64,000 nucleotides of DNA. It comes from Polyangium spumosum (GTDB lineage Bacteria > Myxococcota_A > Polyangia > Polyangiales > Polyangiaceae). A program made the position numbers and the translations under genes. Location of the stretch: contig NZ_WJIE01000005.1 of assembly GCF_009649845.1 (NCBI RefSeq), positions 1 through 64,000 of the forward strand, given 5' to 3'. The notes under the pieces were generated by a model, which worked only from the letters and a program-made list of their open reading frames with translations, searched no databases and was not told the origin of the DNA. Of this stretch, positions 36,251 to 46,000 are shown in pieces (positions within the stretch are counted from its first letter, which is position 1; each line of letters starts with the position of its first letter).

Positions 36251-37474
36251 ATGAACCTTCGAGATTCGATCCGCGCGTCTTCGCGTTGGCTCCTCTTCCT
36301 CCCGCTCGCGGGCGCCGTCGCCTGCAATCCCGCCGCCGCCCTCCAGGAGGACAAACTCGTCCACGCGGACCTGTTCTCGCCCGAGGCCGAGATCATGTCG
36401 GCCGGTTATGGCTTCGAGGGCATCATCGGGGTCGAGGGCGGCGAGGCCGAGGTCCGAGCCGCCGGAGGCGCCTGGAACAAGGTCACTTGCACGAACGGCG
36501 CCGAGCCGCAGCGCCGCGTCCTCACGTCGTCGGTCGAGCCCAACGGGAACCTCGACGTCACCCGCGCCGACGCGATGCCGATCGTCTTCAGTTGGCCCTA
36601 CCTGCCTTCGACGCTCGCGCCGACGGATTTTTCGGTCGTCCTGAATGACGGATCGAAGGTCACGCCCGCGTTCGCGACCATCATGCCGAACTACGAATAC
36701 AACGAGCGACAGGTGGCCGTCCTGTTCGGGGAATTCGGCAATCGCCTGCGCCCGGACGAGGCCGGGTCGCTGCACCCGGTCCGCGTCGACGTCGTGGCCG
36801 ACGACGAGCCCCTCATGCTCGTGGGGCCAAAGGGCCCGGTGAGCGCGGTGGGGCTCAGCAAGGAGAGCACGAACCCCTACGTCGCCGGGCCAGGGCTCGT
36901 CGCGGCGAAGCTCTCCCGGTTCTCGACGGAGGGCGAGGGAGGACCCGAGGTCGTCGAGGGGCCCTTTCCGAACGACGGCGTGGCCCTTTATGGATCGGCA
37001 GCCAAGTTCCGGTTGCGCGTGTATACCTCGGGAGGCTTCTCGCCCGACGGCGTCCGTGGGCTCCGCCCGGACGAGTTCGAGCATTTCTTTCGCCTCCACG
37101 CGAAGGCGCCGGACGGGAGCGACGTGCTGCTCGAAGAGACGGGCGTCGATCACGCGGTGGACCAGGGCGTGATCCGGATCGTGGGCCTCGCCGACCTCGG
37201 CCGCGCGGCCTCGGGCGAGGTCGTCTACGACGATTGCTACGTGGAAGACTGGGACAACTACATCGATATCGTGCTCGACGGAGACGAGGCGGCCATGCGA
37301 TCGATCACCGGCGTGGAGATCCCGGCGTCGGGATCGTACGGCGCGTTCTTCAACCCCGGCGGCCCCGGCAATTCCCCCACCGAAGGCGTGCGCTACACCG
37401 CGCCGGGCCTGCCCCAGCTCCAGCCCGTGACCCTCGCGCTCGACGATCCGATGACCGTTTCGTACGAAGAATGA
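36251..37474 (+). CDS. Secreted lipoprotein, function unknown
   Basis: 407 residues from ATG 36251, with GGAG directly upstream; an in-frame start at 36200 would place charged residues before the signal. The signal peptide WLLFLPLAGAVAC gives lipidation at about Cys25. The mature part is beta-rich and acidic (EAEIMSAGYGFEGIIGVEGG, SDVLLEETGVDHAVDQG) with several VxVxxDDEP-like strands, suggestive of stacked immunoglobulin-like modules. No known family. It is convergent with the SDR gene (20 bp). Confidence 0.65.
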   Translation: MNLRDSIRASSRWLLFLPLAGAVACNPAAALQEDKLVHADLFSPEAEIMSAGYGFEGIIGVEGGEAEVRAAGGAWNKVTCTNGAEPQRRVLTSSVEPNGNLDVTRADAMPIVFSWPYLPSTLAPTDFSVVLNDGSKVTPAFATIMPNYEYNERQVAVLFGEFGNRLRPDEAGSLHPVRVDVVADDEPLMLVGPKGPVSAVGLSKESTNPYVAGPGLVAAKLSRFSTEGEGGPEVVEGPFPNDGVALYGSAAKFRLRVYTSGGFSPDGVRGLRPDEFEHFFRLHAKAPDGSDVLLEETGVDHAVDQGVIRIVGLADLGRAASGEVVYDDCYVEDWDNYIDIVLDGDEAAMRSITGVEIPASGSYGAFFNPGGPGNSPTEGVRYTAPGLPQLQPVTLALDDPMTVSYEE

Positions 37475-37494
37475 GCGGCGTGGGGGACGCGCGC

Positions 37495-38277
37495 TCACCG
37501 CTCGGGCGGCTTCGGCCCGATGAACGAGGCGCGCTCGAAGGCGTCCATGTCCTCGAAATAACGGCGAACGTTCTCGGCGTAGACGGGGCGCGTGTACACG
37601 TCGATGCGCGGATCGCGGATCACGTCGAGCACGACGTCGGCCACCTCGTCGACGCTCTGCGCGCCCGGCATCGATCGCGAATCGAGGCCGCCGTGTAATG
37701 CATTGAGCCCGAACTCCGTGGCGACGAGCCCCGGGGAGACCGTGGTGACGACGATGCCTGGAAACGTGTGCCGGAGCTCGGCGCGCAGGCCGGCGGTGAG
37801 GGCGTTGAGCGCGTGCTTCGAGGCCGAATAGGCCGAGCGCGCGGCGAAGAACGGGATCCTGCCCAGCACCGAGGAGACGTTGATGATCTGCCCGGCGTTG
37901 CGCTCCTTGAAATGAGGCAGGATGGACTGCATGCCGTAGAGCGCGCTCTTCACGTTGTCGCGCATCATCAGATCGATATCGTCGTCCGTGATCTCGGAGG
38001 GGGCGCGCGTGATGCCGCGGCCCGCGTTGTTGATCCACACGTCGACCCTGCCGAACCGGTCGAGCGCCTGCCGCGCGAGTGACTCCACCTGGGGCCGCGC
38101 GGTCACGTCGGTGACGACGGCGAGCGCCTCCGGCCCGGACGCCGCGGCGACCTCCGCGAGCTCCTTTTGCCTGCGGGCGGCGAGCACGACACGCGCGCCC
38201 TCGGCCGCCGCTTTGCGCGCGACCGCCGCGCCGATCCCCGCGCTCGCGCCCGTGATGACGATGACTTTGTCCTTCAT
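37495..38277 (-). CDS. Short-chain dehydrogenase/reductase
   Basis: 260 residues from ATG 38277. Classical SDR: cofactor loop TGASAGIGAAVAR (near 9), Asp in VVTDVT, NNAGRG, catalytic Ser in INVSS and YSASKH (Tyr near 152, Lys four later). The VVLAARR stretch after the second strand carries two Arg, which suggests NADPH. It reduces or oxidises an alcohol/ketone; the substrate is unknown. It stands alone and is divergent from the small membrane protein at 38396. Confidence 0.9.
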   Translation of the reverse strand: MKDKVIVITGASAGIGAAVARKAAAEGARVVLAARRQKELAEVAAASGPEALAVVTDVTARPQVESLARQALDRFGRVDVWINNAGRGITRAPSEITDDDIDLMMRDNVKSALYGMQSILPHFKERNAGQIINVSSVLGRIPFFAARSAYSASKHALNALTAGLRAELRHTFPGIVVTTVSPGLVATEFGLNALHGGLDSRSMPGAQSVDEVADVVLDVIRDPRIDVYTRPVYAENVRRYFEDMDAFERASFIGPKPPER

Positions 38278-38395
38278 GTCCGCGAGTTTCGCACGAAGAC
38301 CCCGCGCAGGGGAAGCGAAGACCTGGAGGTTTTGGCCTCCATCACCTCGCCGATTCGTGATCCGCGCCTGGAGGATCCGCGGTATCCTCCCGGCG

Positions 38396-38944
38396 ATGGC
38401 GCACGAACAGGAGACTCCTGAAGGGGAGGAAGGCCTCCCCGAGACACCCCCCAAGCGACGCCGGAGCCCGTTTCGTCGCGTCGTCCTCCTCGCGCTCTTC
38501 GCGCTCACGCTCCCCTTCGATTGGGGAGAGCGCTCCTCGTGCCAGGGGGGCCCCCGGACGTTCACCGGGATCGACCTCTTCACGGACAATCCGAGCAATG
38601 GGATCATCGACGCGTTCGTCTTCCTGGCGCCCGTCTTGCTCGGCCTCGTGCAGCGTCCCGTCCGCAATGCCGCCGCGCGCCTGCTCATGGAGCTCGGCGC
38701 GATGGTGTTCGCCTCGGTCGCGACGCTGTATTGTTTCCTGAATGCCGTCTTCTCGGGCGGCTTCCCTCACAGCAGCGGCCGCGTCTACCTGGCGCCGTGG
38801 ATCGCCACGCTGGCCCCGCTCCTGATGCTCGTCGACGCCTGCCAGGGCGCCGTGGAGCGAATCCGGGAGCTCCTCGAGGCACGAAAACGAAGGCGCTCCG
38901 TGAGCACGGACCAGGAAGCGCCCCGAGGTTCGCCCGAGGCTTGA
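38396..38944 (+). CDS. Small inner-membrane protein, function unknown
   Basis: 182 residues from ATG 38396 (MAHEQETPEGEEG). An acidic then basic N-terminus (PPKRRRSPFRR) precedes about four hydrophobic segments: VVLLALFALTLPF, IIDAFVFLAPVLLGLV, LGAMVFASVATLYCFLNAVF and WIATLAPLLMLVDA. The tail is charged (ARKRRRS). The positive-inside pattern puts the N-terminus in the cytosol. No family recognised. It lies 65 bp before the prolyl oligopeptidase gene, but a long gap before it suggests its own promoter. Confidence 0.7.
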   Translation: MAHEQETPEGEEGLPETPPKRRRSPFRRVVLLALFALTLPFDWGERSSCQGGPRTFTGIDLFTDNPSNGIIDAFVFLAPVLLGLVQRPVRNAAARLLMELGAMVFASVATLYCFLNAVFSGGFPHSSGRVYLAPWIATLAPLLMLVDACQGAVERIRELLEARKRRRSVSTDQEAPRGSPEA

Positions 38945-39009
38945 GGCGCGATGAAGAAGAGCTCCGTTGTGGCCTTTCGCCGCGCCAGGAAATACGCTTT
39001 ACTGCGCCC

Positions 39010-41187
39010 ATGCGAACCCTGGCCTCTCTCCTCGGCGTGAGTCTGCTCGCCGCGTGTGGCGCGCCGCCGGCGCCACCTCCCCCGCCGCCCACATCGACGG
39101 TCGCGAACGCCCCTCCGGTCGCGACGGAGGCTCCTTCCGCGAGCAAGGTCGAGCCCAAGGTCGAAGACCCCCACCTCTGGCTCGAGGAGGTCCTCGGCGA
39201 GAAGCCGCTCGCGTGGGTGGCCGAGCGGAACGCGAAGTCGAAGACGGAGCTCGAGGCCGCGCCCGGGTTCGGCGCGCTGCGGGACCGGCTGCGCAAGTTC
39301 TACGATTCCAAGGAAAAAATACCCATGCCGCAGGTGCGCGGCCGGTACGTCTACAATTTCTGGCGTGACGACGTGAACCCCCGCGGCCTCTACCGGCGCG
39401 CCTCGCTCGACGAGTTCAAGAAGCCGGCGCCGAAATGGGAGGTCGTCCTCGACCTCGACGCCCTCTCCAGGACCGAAAAAGAGAACTGGGTGTGGCACGG
39501 GGCCGACTGCCTGTACCCGAAGTACGAGCGTTGCCTCTTGCACCTCTCCCGCGGCGGCGCGGACGCGGTCGTCGTCCGGGAGTTCGATACCGTCGAGAAG
39601 CAGTTCGTCGAGGGCGGGTTCTCGCTGCCGGAGGCGAAGAGCTCGGTCGACTGGAAGGACCTCGACACGGTGTACGTGGGGACCGATTTCGGCCCCGGCT
39701 CGCTCACGGACTCCGGGTATCCGCGGATCGTGAAGGAGTGGAAGCGCGGCGCGAAGCTCTCCGAGGCGAAGACGCTCTTCGAGGGGCAAAAGACCGACAT
39801 GGTCGTCGCCGGCGAGCGCCAGTTCGATCATGGCAAAGAGCTCGACTGGGTCTACCGCAAGCCGTCGTTCTTCACGGAGGAGCTCTACGCCCGCAGCGGC
39901 GACAAATTCGAGAAGGTCGACAAACCCGACGACGCCGAGTCGAATGTCTGGGACGGCCAGCTCGTCCTGCGGCTCCGGAGCCCGTGGGTCGTCGCCAAAA
40001 AGATTTATCCGGCGGGCGCCCTGCTGATCACGCCGCTCGCGGATTTCCGCGCCGGAAAACGCGAAATGACGGTGCTGTTCGAGCCGAAGCCGAACACGTC
40101 CCTCGAGAGCTACGTGGGGATGAAGACGTCGCTCGTGACCGTCGAGCTCGAGGACGTGAAGAGCACGGTGTTCGTTCATACGCGTACGAAAAATGGGTTC
40201 GTCCGGACGAAGCTCGATACGCCGCCGATGAGCTCGGTGCACGTCAGGGCCTACGACGAGCACACGTCGGATGAATACTGGCTCATGGAGAGCAGCTTCA
40301 CGGCGCCTTCGTCCCTGGCCCTCGGGAGCGCGACGAAGAAGACGCGCGCCGCGATCCTCAAGAAGAACCCCGCTTTCTTCGACGCGAGCGGGCTCGAGGT
40401 CGGGCAGCGGTTCGCGACGTCGAAGGACGGGACGAAGGTCCCCTACTTCCAGATCGCCAAGAAAAACCTGTCGCTCGACGGCAGCGCGCCCACGCTCCTC
40501 GAAGGGTACGGCGGCTTCGAGGCGTCCATGACGCCCCATTACCACGCGGCGACGGGCGCCGGCTGGCTCGAGCGTGGGGGCGTGTACGTGGTGGCCAACA
40601 TCCGCGGGGGCGGCGAATACGGGCCCGCGTGGCACAAGGCCGCGCTCAAGGAGAACCGGCAACGCGCGTACGACGATTTCATCGCGATCGCCGAGGACCT
40701 CGTCGCGCGCAAGGTGACGAGCGCGGCGAAGCTCGGGATCATGGGCGGGTCGAACGGGGGCCTGCTCATGGGAGTCATGATGACGCAGAGGCCGGACCTC
40801 TTCGGCGCCATCGTGTGCCGGGTCCCGCTGCTCGACATGATGCGCTACCACAAGCTGCTCGCGGGCGCGTCGTGGATGGAGGAGTATGGCGACCCGGACA
40901 AACCCGAGGAGCGAGCGGCGCTGGCGAGGTTCTCGCCCTACCAGAACCTGAAGAGCGGCACGCGGTACCCGCGCACGTTGTTCACGACGTCGACGCGGGA
41001 CGATCGGGTCCATCCGGGCCACGCCCGCAAGATGGTCGCGCGGCTGCTCGAGCTCGGGCAGGACCTGCTCTATTACGAGAATACCGAGGGCGGCCACGGC
41101 GGCGCCGCGAACAACGAGCAACGCGCCTACATGGACGCGCTCGCGTTCACGTTCCTCGGCAAGCAGCTCGGTTTGCCGGCCAGGTAA
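39010..41187 (+). CDS. Prolyl oligopeptidase-family lipoprotein
   Basis: 725 residues; ATG 39010 gives a lipobox (SLLAAC, Cys16) and a Pro-rich linker. It hydrolyses peptides after proline, or related acyl bonds, at the cell surface or in the periplasm. The start DPHLWLEEVLGEKPLAWV is typical of the S9A family, then a beta-propeller (about 100-430) and the alpha/beta hydrolase domain with nucleophile Ser in IMGGSNGGLLMG (near 580), Asp in TSTRDDRVHPGH (near 662) and His in NTEGGHGGA (near 694). All three catalytic residues are present. Transcribed alone. Confidence 0.92.
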   Translation: MRTLASLLGVSLLAACGAPPAPPPPPPTSTVANAPPVATEAPSASKVEPKVEDPHLWLEEVLGEKPLAWVAERNAKSKTELEAAPGFGALRDRLRKFYDSKEKIPMPQVRGRYVYNFWRDDVNPRGLYRRASLDEFKKPAPKWEVVLDLDALSRTEKENWVWHGADCLYPKYERCLLHLSRGGADAVVVREFDTVEKQFVEGGFSLPEAKSSVDWKDLDTVYVGTDFGPGSLTDSGYPRIVKEWKRGAKLSEAKTLFEGQKTDMVVAGERQFDHGKELDWVYRKPSFFTEELYARSGDKFEKVDKPDDAESNVWDGQLVLRLRSPWVVAKKIYPAGALLITPLADFRAGKREMTVLFEPKPNTSLESYVGMKTSLVTVELEDVKSTVFVHTRTKNGFVRTKLDTPPMSSVHVRAYDEHTSDEYWLMESSFTAPSSLALGSATKKTRAAILKKNPAFFDASGLEVGQRFATSKDGTKVPYFQIAKKNLSLDGSAPTLLEGYGGFEASMTPHYHAATGAGWLERGGVYVVANIRGGGEYGPAWHKAALKENRQRAYDDFIAIAEDLVARKVTSAAKLGIMGGSNGGLLMGVMMTQRPDLFGAIVCRVPLLDMMRYHKLLAGASWMEEYGDPDKPEERAALARFSPYQNLKSGTRYPRTLFTTSTRDDRVHPGHARKMVARLLELGQDLLYYENTEGGHGGAANNEQRAYMDALAFTFLGKQLGLPAR

Positions 41188-41290
41188 CCTCTCCCCACGA
41201 CCCCCCAAAACGAGCGCCTCCCGGCACGGGCATTGCTCTTCGGCTCCCGAACGAGGGCTTACGGCCATGCTTGGAATCGTGAGGTATGAC

Positions 41291-41791
41291 ATGCGAGACA
41301 GAGCAAAGTGGATGTGTGGCATCGCGGCGACACTCGCCGCGATGGTGTCGGTGGTGGGGTGCATCGGCGACAGCGTCGAGTACGGGCCGTGCCCCAAGGA
41401 CAGACAGCACGGCGTCAGTTGCTTCTGGGAGGGCGGGATCACGTTCGAGCCGGACAGGGTGTCGCAGGCCGACGGGTTCGTCTTCGTGCACGGGGAAATG
41501 ACGTGGGGGCCTTGTGCCATGACCCCGGGCAAGCAGATTCGTTCGTACCGCATCAACCCGGCGGACGGGTCGACGACGCAAATGGACGCGCCTGCGAACG
41601 CGGAGCCGGTCGCCATCCCTGCGGAGGGAATGATCGAGGTGGTGCCCACGGGGAGCATGCGCCGCGTACGTATCGATCCCGACGCCGTCATCTCCGTGAC
41701 CCAATCGAAGCTTCCGATCGGCGAGGTCCTCGACGAGGCCACGGGGATGTCGCTCGCGGTGATCGAGCTCGCCGCCGTATGCGATGGCTGA
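41291..41791 (+). CDS. Small lipoprotein, function unknown
   Basis: 166 residues from ATG 41291, chosen for TGAGGT six bases upstream (an in-frame ATG at 41267 has none). Signal peptide MRDRAKWMCGIAATLAAMVS with lipobox VVGC. The mature part has two pairs of Cys (YGPCPKDRQHGVSC, WGPCAM) and reads as a small beta domain (SMRRVRIDPDAVISVTQSK). No family recognised. A strong GC hairpin pair follows the stop. Confidence 0.65.
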   Translation: MRDRAKWMCGIAATLAAMVSVVGCIGDSVEYGPCPKDRQHGVSCFWEGGITFEPDRVSQADGFVFVHGEMTWGPCAMTPGKQIRSYRINPADGSTTQMDAPANAEPVAIPAEGMIEVVPTGSMRRVRIDPDAVISVTQSKLPIGEVLDEATGMSLAVIELAAVCDG

Positions 41792-41803
41792 GGGCCAGGA
41801 GGT

Positions 41804-41848
41804 GGGGAACGGTTCCCCCAAGGGGTGGGGAACGGTTCCCCCACCCCT
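41804..41848. terminator. Paired palindromes after the lipoprotein gene
   Basis: GGGGAACGGTTCCCC occurs at 41804-41818 and 41827-41841, 23 bp apart. The second extends to AGGGGTGGGG...CCCCCACCCCT and can form a long, stable hairpin. Lying 12-60 bp after the stop, it could end or protect the transcript, but there is no T-run; a short dispersed palindrome element is an alternative. Confidence 0.45.
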
Positions 41849-41977
41849 GCCCCATTTCTGTGATGTGCCGCGCCGGCTCCACGCGCAAAAGTTCAACGAA
41901 TCTGCATACTCGCGCGAATTCTGTGATCCAACCCCTGCGATGACGCGTCGGTACGCTCGTTGCTGATTCGGTCGTCC

Positions 41978-42892
41978 ATGCGAATCCTGTCGACCTGGGC
42001 CCTTGCCTCGAACCTGCTTGTCCTCGCCTCTGGCCTCGCCCTGAGCGGCTGCGTCGGAGAGCCCCCCGTCGAGCTCAGCGACGATCCGGCCGCGGCGCTC
42101 GGTGACGAGGAGTGGCTCGACGACGGCCCGCCGCCCGGCGAGGAGGCCATCGACGAGGAGCTCGGCAGCACGAGCGACGGCGTGAGCAACATGCCCGCCT
42201 TCCAGCTCCCGTTCCCCTGCGGGCAGATCTGGGCCGGACAAACCCGGACGAACCACAGCCCCCTCAACTCGATCGATTTCAATCGCAGCGACGACATCGG
42301 CGACGCGGTGGTCGCGTCGGCGGGCGGCAAGGTCACCCGCGTCGCGAACGAGGGCAACACGAGCTACGGCCGGTGGATCGAGATCGACCACGGCAATGGT
42401 TATCGCAGCCGCTACGCGCACCTCAACTCGCAGATCGTCTCGGTCGGGCAGAGCGTGAGCAAGGGCCAGAAGATCGGCACCGTGGGCAGCACCGGCGGCT
42501 CGTCGGGCCCGCACCTCCATTACGAAGTTCGCCGCAACGGCGTCGCCATCCGGCCCGTCTTCAACGGCGCGACGGCGTACTTCTATGGCACCAAGAACTA
42601 CACCAGCAAGAATAGCTGCGGCGGCGGCGGCGGCGGTGGCGGCGGCGTCACCGGCACGGTGAACACGAGCGGCGCCGCGCTCACGATTCGCGCGGACGCG
42701 AGCACGAGCAGCGCCGCGGTGGGCTCGGTGCCCGACGGCGCCAAGGTCACCATCACCTGCCAGAAGAAGGGGACCTCGGTGACGGGCACCTATGGCACGT
42801 CGACCCTCTGGGACTACATCGGCAGCGGCTACATCGCGGACGCGTACGTGCACACCGGCTCGGACGGTCAGGTCGCGCCGACCTGCAAGTGA
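41978..42892 (+). CDS. M23-family peptidase lipoprotein with SH3b domain
   Basis: 304 residues from ATG 41978. Signal peptide with lipobox ALSGC (about Cys25), an acidic linker, then a LytM/M23 domain (about 80-205). The metal residues are seen as TNHSPLNSIDF (His and Asp, near 91-97) and GPHLHYE (HxH near 178). A glycine run (about 217-225) links to a C-terminal bacterial SH3 domain (ALTIRADASTSSAAVGSVPDG), which binds cell wall. Such enzymes cut peptidoglycan cross-bridges, for wall remodelling or lysis of prey. The His/Asp pair is complete, so activity is expected. Confidence 0.88.
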   Translation: MRILSTWALASNLLVLASGLALSGCVGEPPVELSDDPAAALGDEEWLDDGPPPGEEAIDEELGSTSDGVSNMPAFQLPFPCGQIWAGQTRTNHSPLNSIDFNRSDDIGDAVVASAGGKVTRVANEGNTSYGRWIEIDHGNGYRSRYAHLNSQIVSVGQSVSKGQKIGTVGSTGGSSGPHLHYEVRRNGVAIRPVFNGATAYFYGTKNYTSKNSCGGGGGGGGGVTGTVNTSGAALTIRADASTSSAAVGSVPDGAKVTITCQKKGTSVTGTYGTSTLWDYIGSGYIADAYVHTGSDGQVAPTCK

Positions 42893-43055
42893 GCCGACCC
42901 TCCCCGGGTTCGTCCTGACGGATTGTTTTCCCTCGCCACCTCGCGCCTCACCATTCCTTGGTCTCCGGATTGCAAAGCAGTCCGTCACGTAACGGGCGCT
43001 GCTCGGCGCACGTCGCGCTTGACGAGCGGCGGCATCCCGAGACCAAGGTGACGTG

Positions 43056-46000
43056 ATGGGGCAGCCGAAAAAGGGCCAGGATCAAGAGACGCTCGCCCAC
43101 GCCGATACGGTCGCCCCTGCCCCGGCGGAGAAAGCGGCCCCGGTCACGGTCAAGCTGGCGCGCGAGAGGCGAAGGAGGCGCGGCGCGGCGCGCGTGGAGT
43201 CCACGCCACCCACCGAGCCTCCTGCCGAAACCGTCGCCGAGGTCCCCGCCGATCTGCCCGCGGCCTCCGAGCGCTCGCCGCTCGCCGATCCCAGGCGCTG
43301 GGATCGTTACGAGATCGTACGATTCCTCGGCCGAGGCGGCATGGGCTCCGTCTACGAGGCCCGCGACAAGCGGCTCGCCCGTCACGTGGCGATCAAGTTC
43401 ATCCACGGGGCCGATCCCCTCACCACGAAGCGTTTCCTGCAGGAAGCGCGGGCGCAGGCGCGGATCGATCATCCGAACGTCTGCAAGGTCCTCGAGGTCG
43501 GAGAGGTCGAGGACAAGGCGTACATCGCCATGCAGCTCGTGCAGGGCGAGTCGCTGCACGACGCGGCGAAGGAGATGACGCTCGACGAGAAGGTCCGCGT
43601 GATGAGGACGGTCAGCGAGGCCGTCCACGCGGCCCATCGCCTCGGCATCATTCACCGCGACATCAAGCCCGCGAACATCATGGTGGAGAAGCTCGGCGCG
43701 GGCGCGGACGAGGGCGCGTCATATCGCCCGGTGCTCATGGACTTCGGCCTCGCCCGCGAGGCGAGCGAGACGAAGGGCCTGACCGAATCGGGCACGGTGA
43801 TGGGCACGCCGGGCTACATGCCGCCCGAGCAGGCGCGCGGGAGCGTGCGCAGCATCGATCCGCGGAGCGACGTCTACAGCCTGGGCGCGACGCTCTACGA
43901 CCTCCTCGCCGGCGCGCCGCCGTTCGAGGACGAGAGCGCCGTGAACGTCCTGCTCAAGGTGCTGATCCAGGATCCGGTCCCGCTGCGGGAGAAGGAGCCG
44001 TCGATCCCGCTCGCCCTCGACGTCATCGTGGGCAAGTGCCTGAACAAGGAGCCACACCAGCGTTATACGAGCGCCGCGGAGCTCGCCGACGATCTCGAGC
44101 GTTTCCTGAACCGCGAGCGCGTGCTCGCGCGCCGCCTCGGCCTGCCGACGCGCCTCTACTGGCGGGCCAAGCGCAACAAGCCGATGGCGGTCGTGATCCT
44201 CGCGTTGTGTTCGAGCCTGATCGCCTTTGCGGGATACGGCGTCCGCACGGTGATCGTGAATGCCCGGAGGGAGGCGATCGCGCAGAAGCGCGCCGAGCTC
44301 GGGCAGAAGCTCGGGCAGGCGGTGAAGGACCTCGAATGGCTGGTGCGCAGCGCGTACCTCGTGCCGCTGCACGACACGGGCCCCGAGAAGGCGTTCGTCC
44401 GGACGCGTATGGCCGAGATCGAGGCCGAGATGCAGAGCTTCGGCGACCTCGCGGCGGGCCTCGACCACTACGCGCTCGGCCGCGGTTACCTCGCGCTGAA
44501 GGAGTGGGACCGGGCGCACGCGGAGCTCGCGAAGGCCGCGGCGCTCGGCGTGCGCGAGCCCGAGCTCGATTACGCGCTCGGGCGGGTCCTCGGCGAGCTC
44601 TACAGCCAGGCGCTGGACGACGCGCGCCGGAGCGGTGACAAGAGCTATTTCGAGAAGCGCAAGCAGGAGCTCGACCGGGAATACCTCGCGCCGGCGCTCG
44701 TGCACCTCGAGCGTTGCCGGGGTTTGCCGACGGTGCCGGCGAGTTACCTCGAGGGGTTGATCCATTTCTACAACCGGAGGTACGACCAGGCGATCGAGAG
44801 CGCGCAGAGCGCCCGCGGGAAGCTGTCGTGGCTCTACGAGGCGGAGAAGCTCGAAGGCGACGTGTTCATGGCGCGCGCCCTGGACGCGAAGGATCGCGGG
44901 GACAACGAGCAGGCGGAGCGGGATTTCGCGCAGGCGGTGGCGCATTACGAGGAGGCGGCGGACATCGGGCGGAGCGATCATCAGATCTACGAGGCGCTCG
45001 CGGAGGCGTGGATCCGGCAGGAGGAGATGGATCTCTACCGGGGCCGGGATCCCGGGCCCAAGCTGGAGAAGGCGCTCTCCGCGGCGGACAAGGCGCTCCT
45101 CGCGGCCCCCGCGGAGTCGAATGGGCACACGAAGAAGGCCTTCGCGTATCACTTCCAGGCGCGGTATGCGCAGAGCCATGGCGCTCCGCGAGACGAGGTC
45201 GAGCGGCTGTTCCGGGCGCAAATCGCGGTAGGAAAAGAGGCCATCGCTCTCCACCCCGCCGACGCTCATGCCCAGGAGATCACGGGAGCCGGGTACACGA
45301 AGCTGGCAGAGCACCTGTTCGATCTCGGACAGCCCGTGCAGCCCTCGCTGGACCGGGCGTGCGCCCATCTGGAGGAGGCCATTCGAATCAACCCCAGGTT
45401 CCCCTGGGCCTACAACGACCATGGGCTGGCGCTCGGCCTCTCCGGCGCCAGCATCCGCATGCGAAACGGCGAGGCGCGTGGCACGCTCCAGCGAGCGATC
45501 GACACGACCAAGAAGGCCATCGAACTCGATGACCAGTACCTCATCGCTTACACCAATACCTCGGCCTGGTTGACAGAGCTCGGCGAATGGCAGGCAGACC
45601 ACGGAGAGAACCCCGAGAAGACCCTGCTCGAAGCCGTGCAGATGGCGGACCGCGTGCTCCAGATCAACGACAAGCACCTGCTGGCGTCCGTGAACTCCGG
45701 CTTCGCTTCGATGAAACTCGCGGCCTACCGGCTCGACGCCGGTGAAGACGGTCGAGAGCCTGCCCGGGTGGCCATCCACCGTTTCAAGGCCGCCCTCGAA
45801 ATCGACTCCAATTTCGTGCTCGCCCAGCGCGAGCTCGGCCGGGCCTATCACCTCCTCGCGAGCCATGAGCGCGCGCAGGTTGTCGACCCGCGAGCGAGCC
45901 TCGACGAGGGGCTACGCGTGGTGGGGCAATGCCTTCGAATCGAGCCGAGCAGCGCCGACTGCATGATGGTCGAGGCCCAGCTTCGGATGGAGCAGGCGAC

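Noticed and set aside
38785..41844. 1019-codon minus-strand frame
   Set aside because: It is the antisense of the prolyl oligopeptidase, which has all family motifs on the plus strand.
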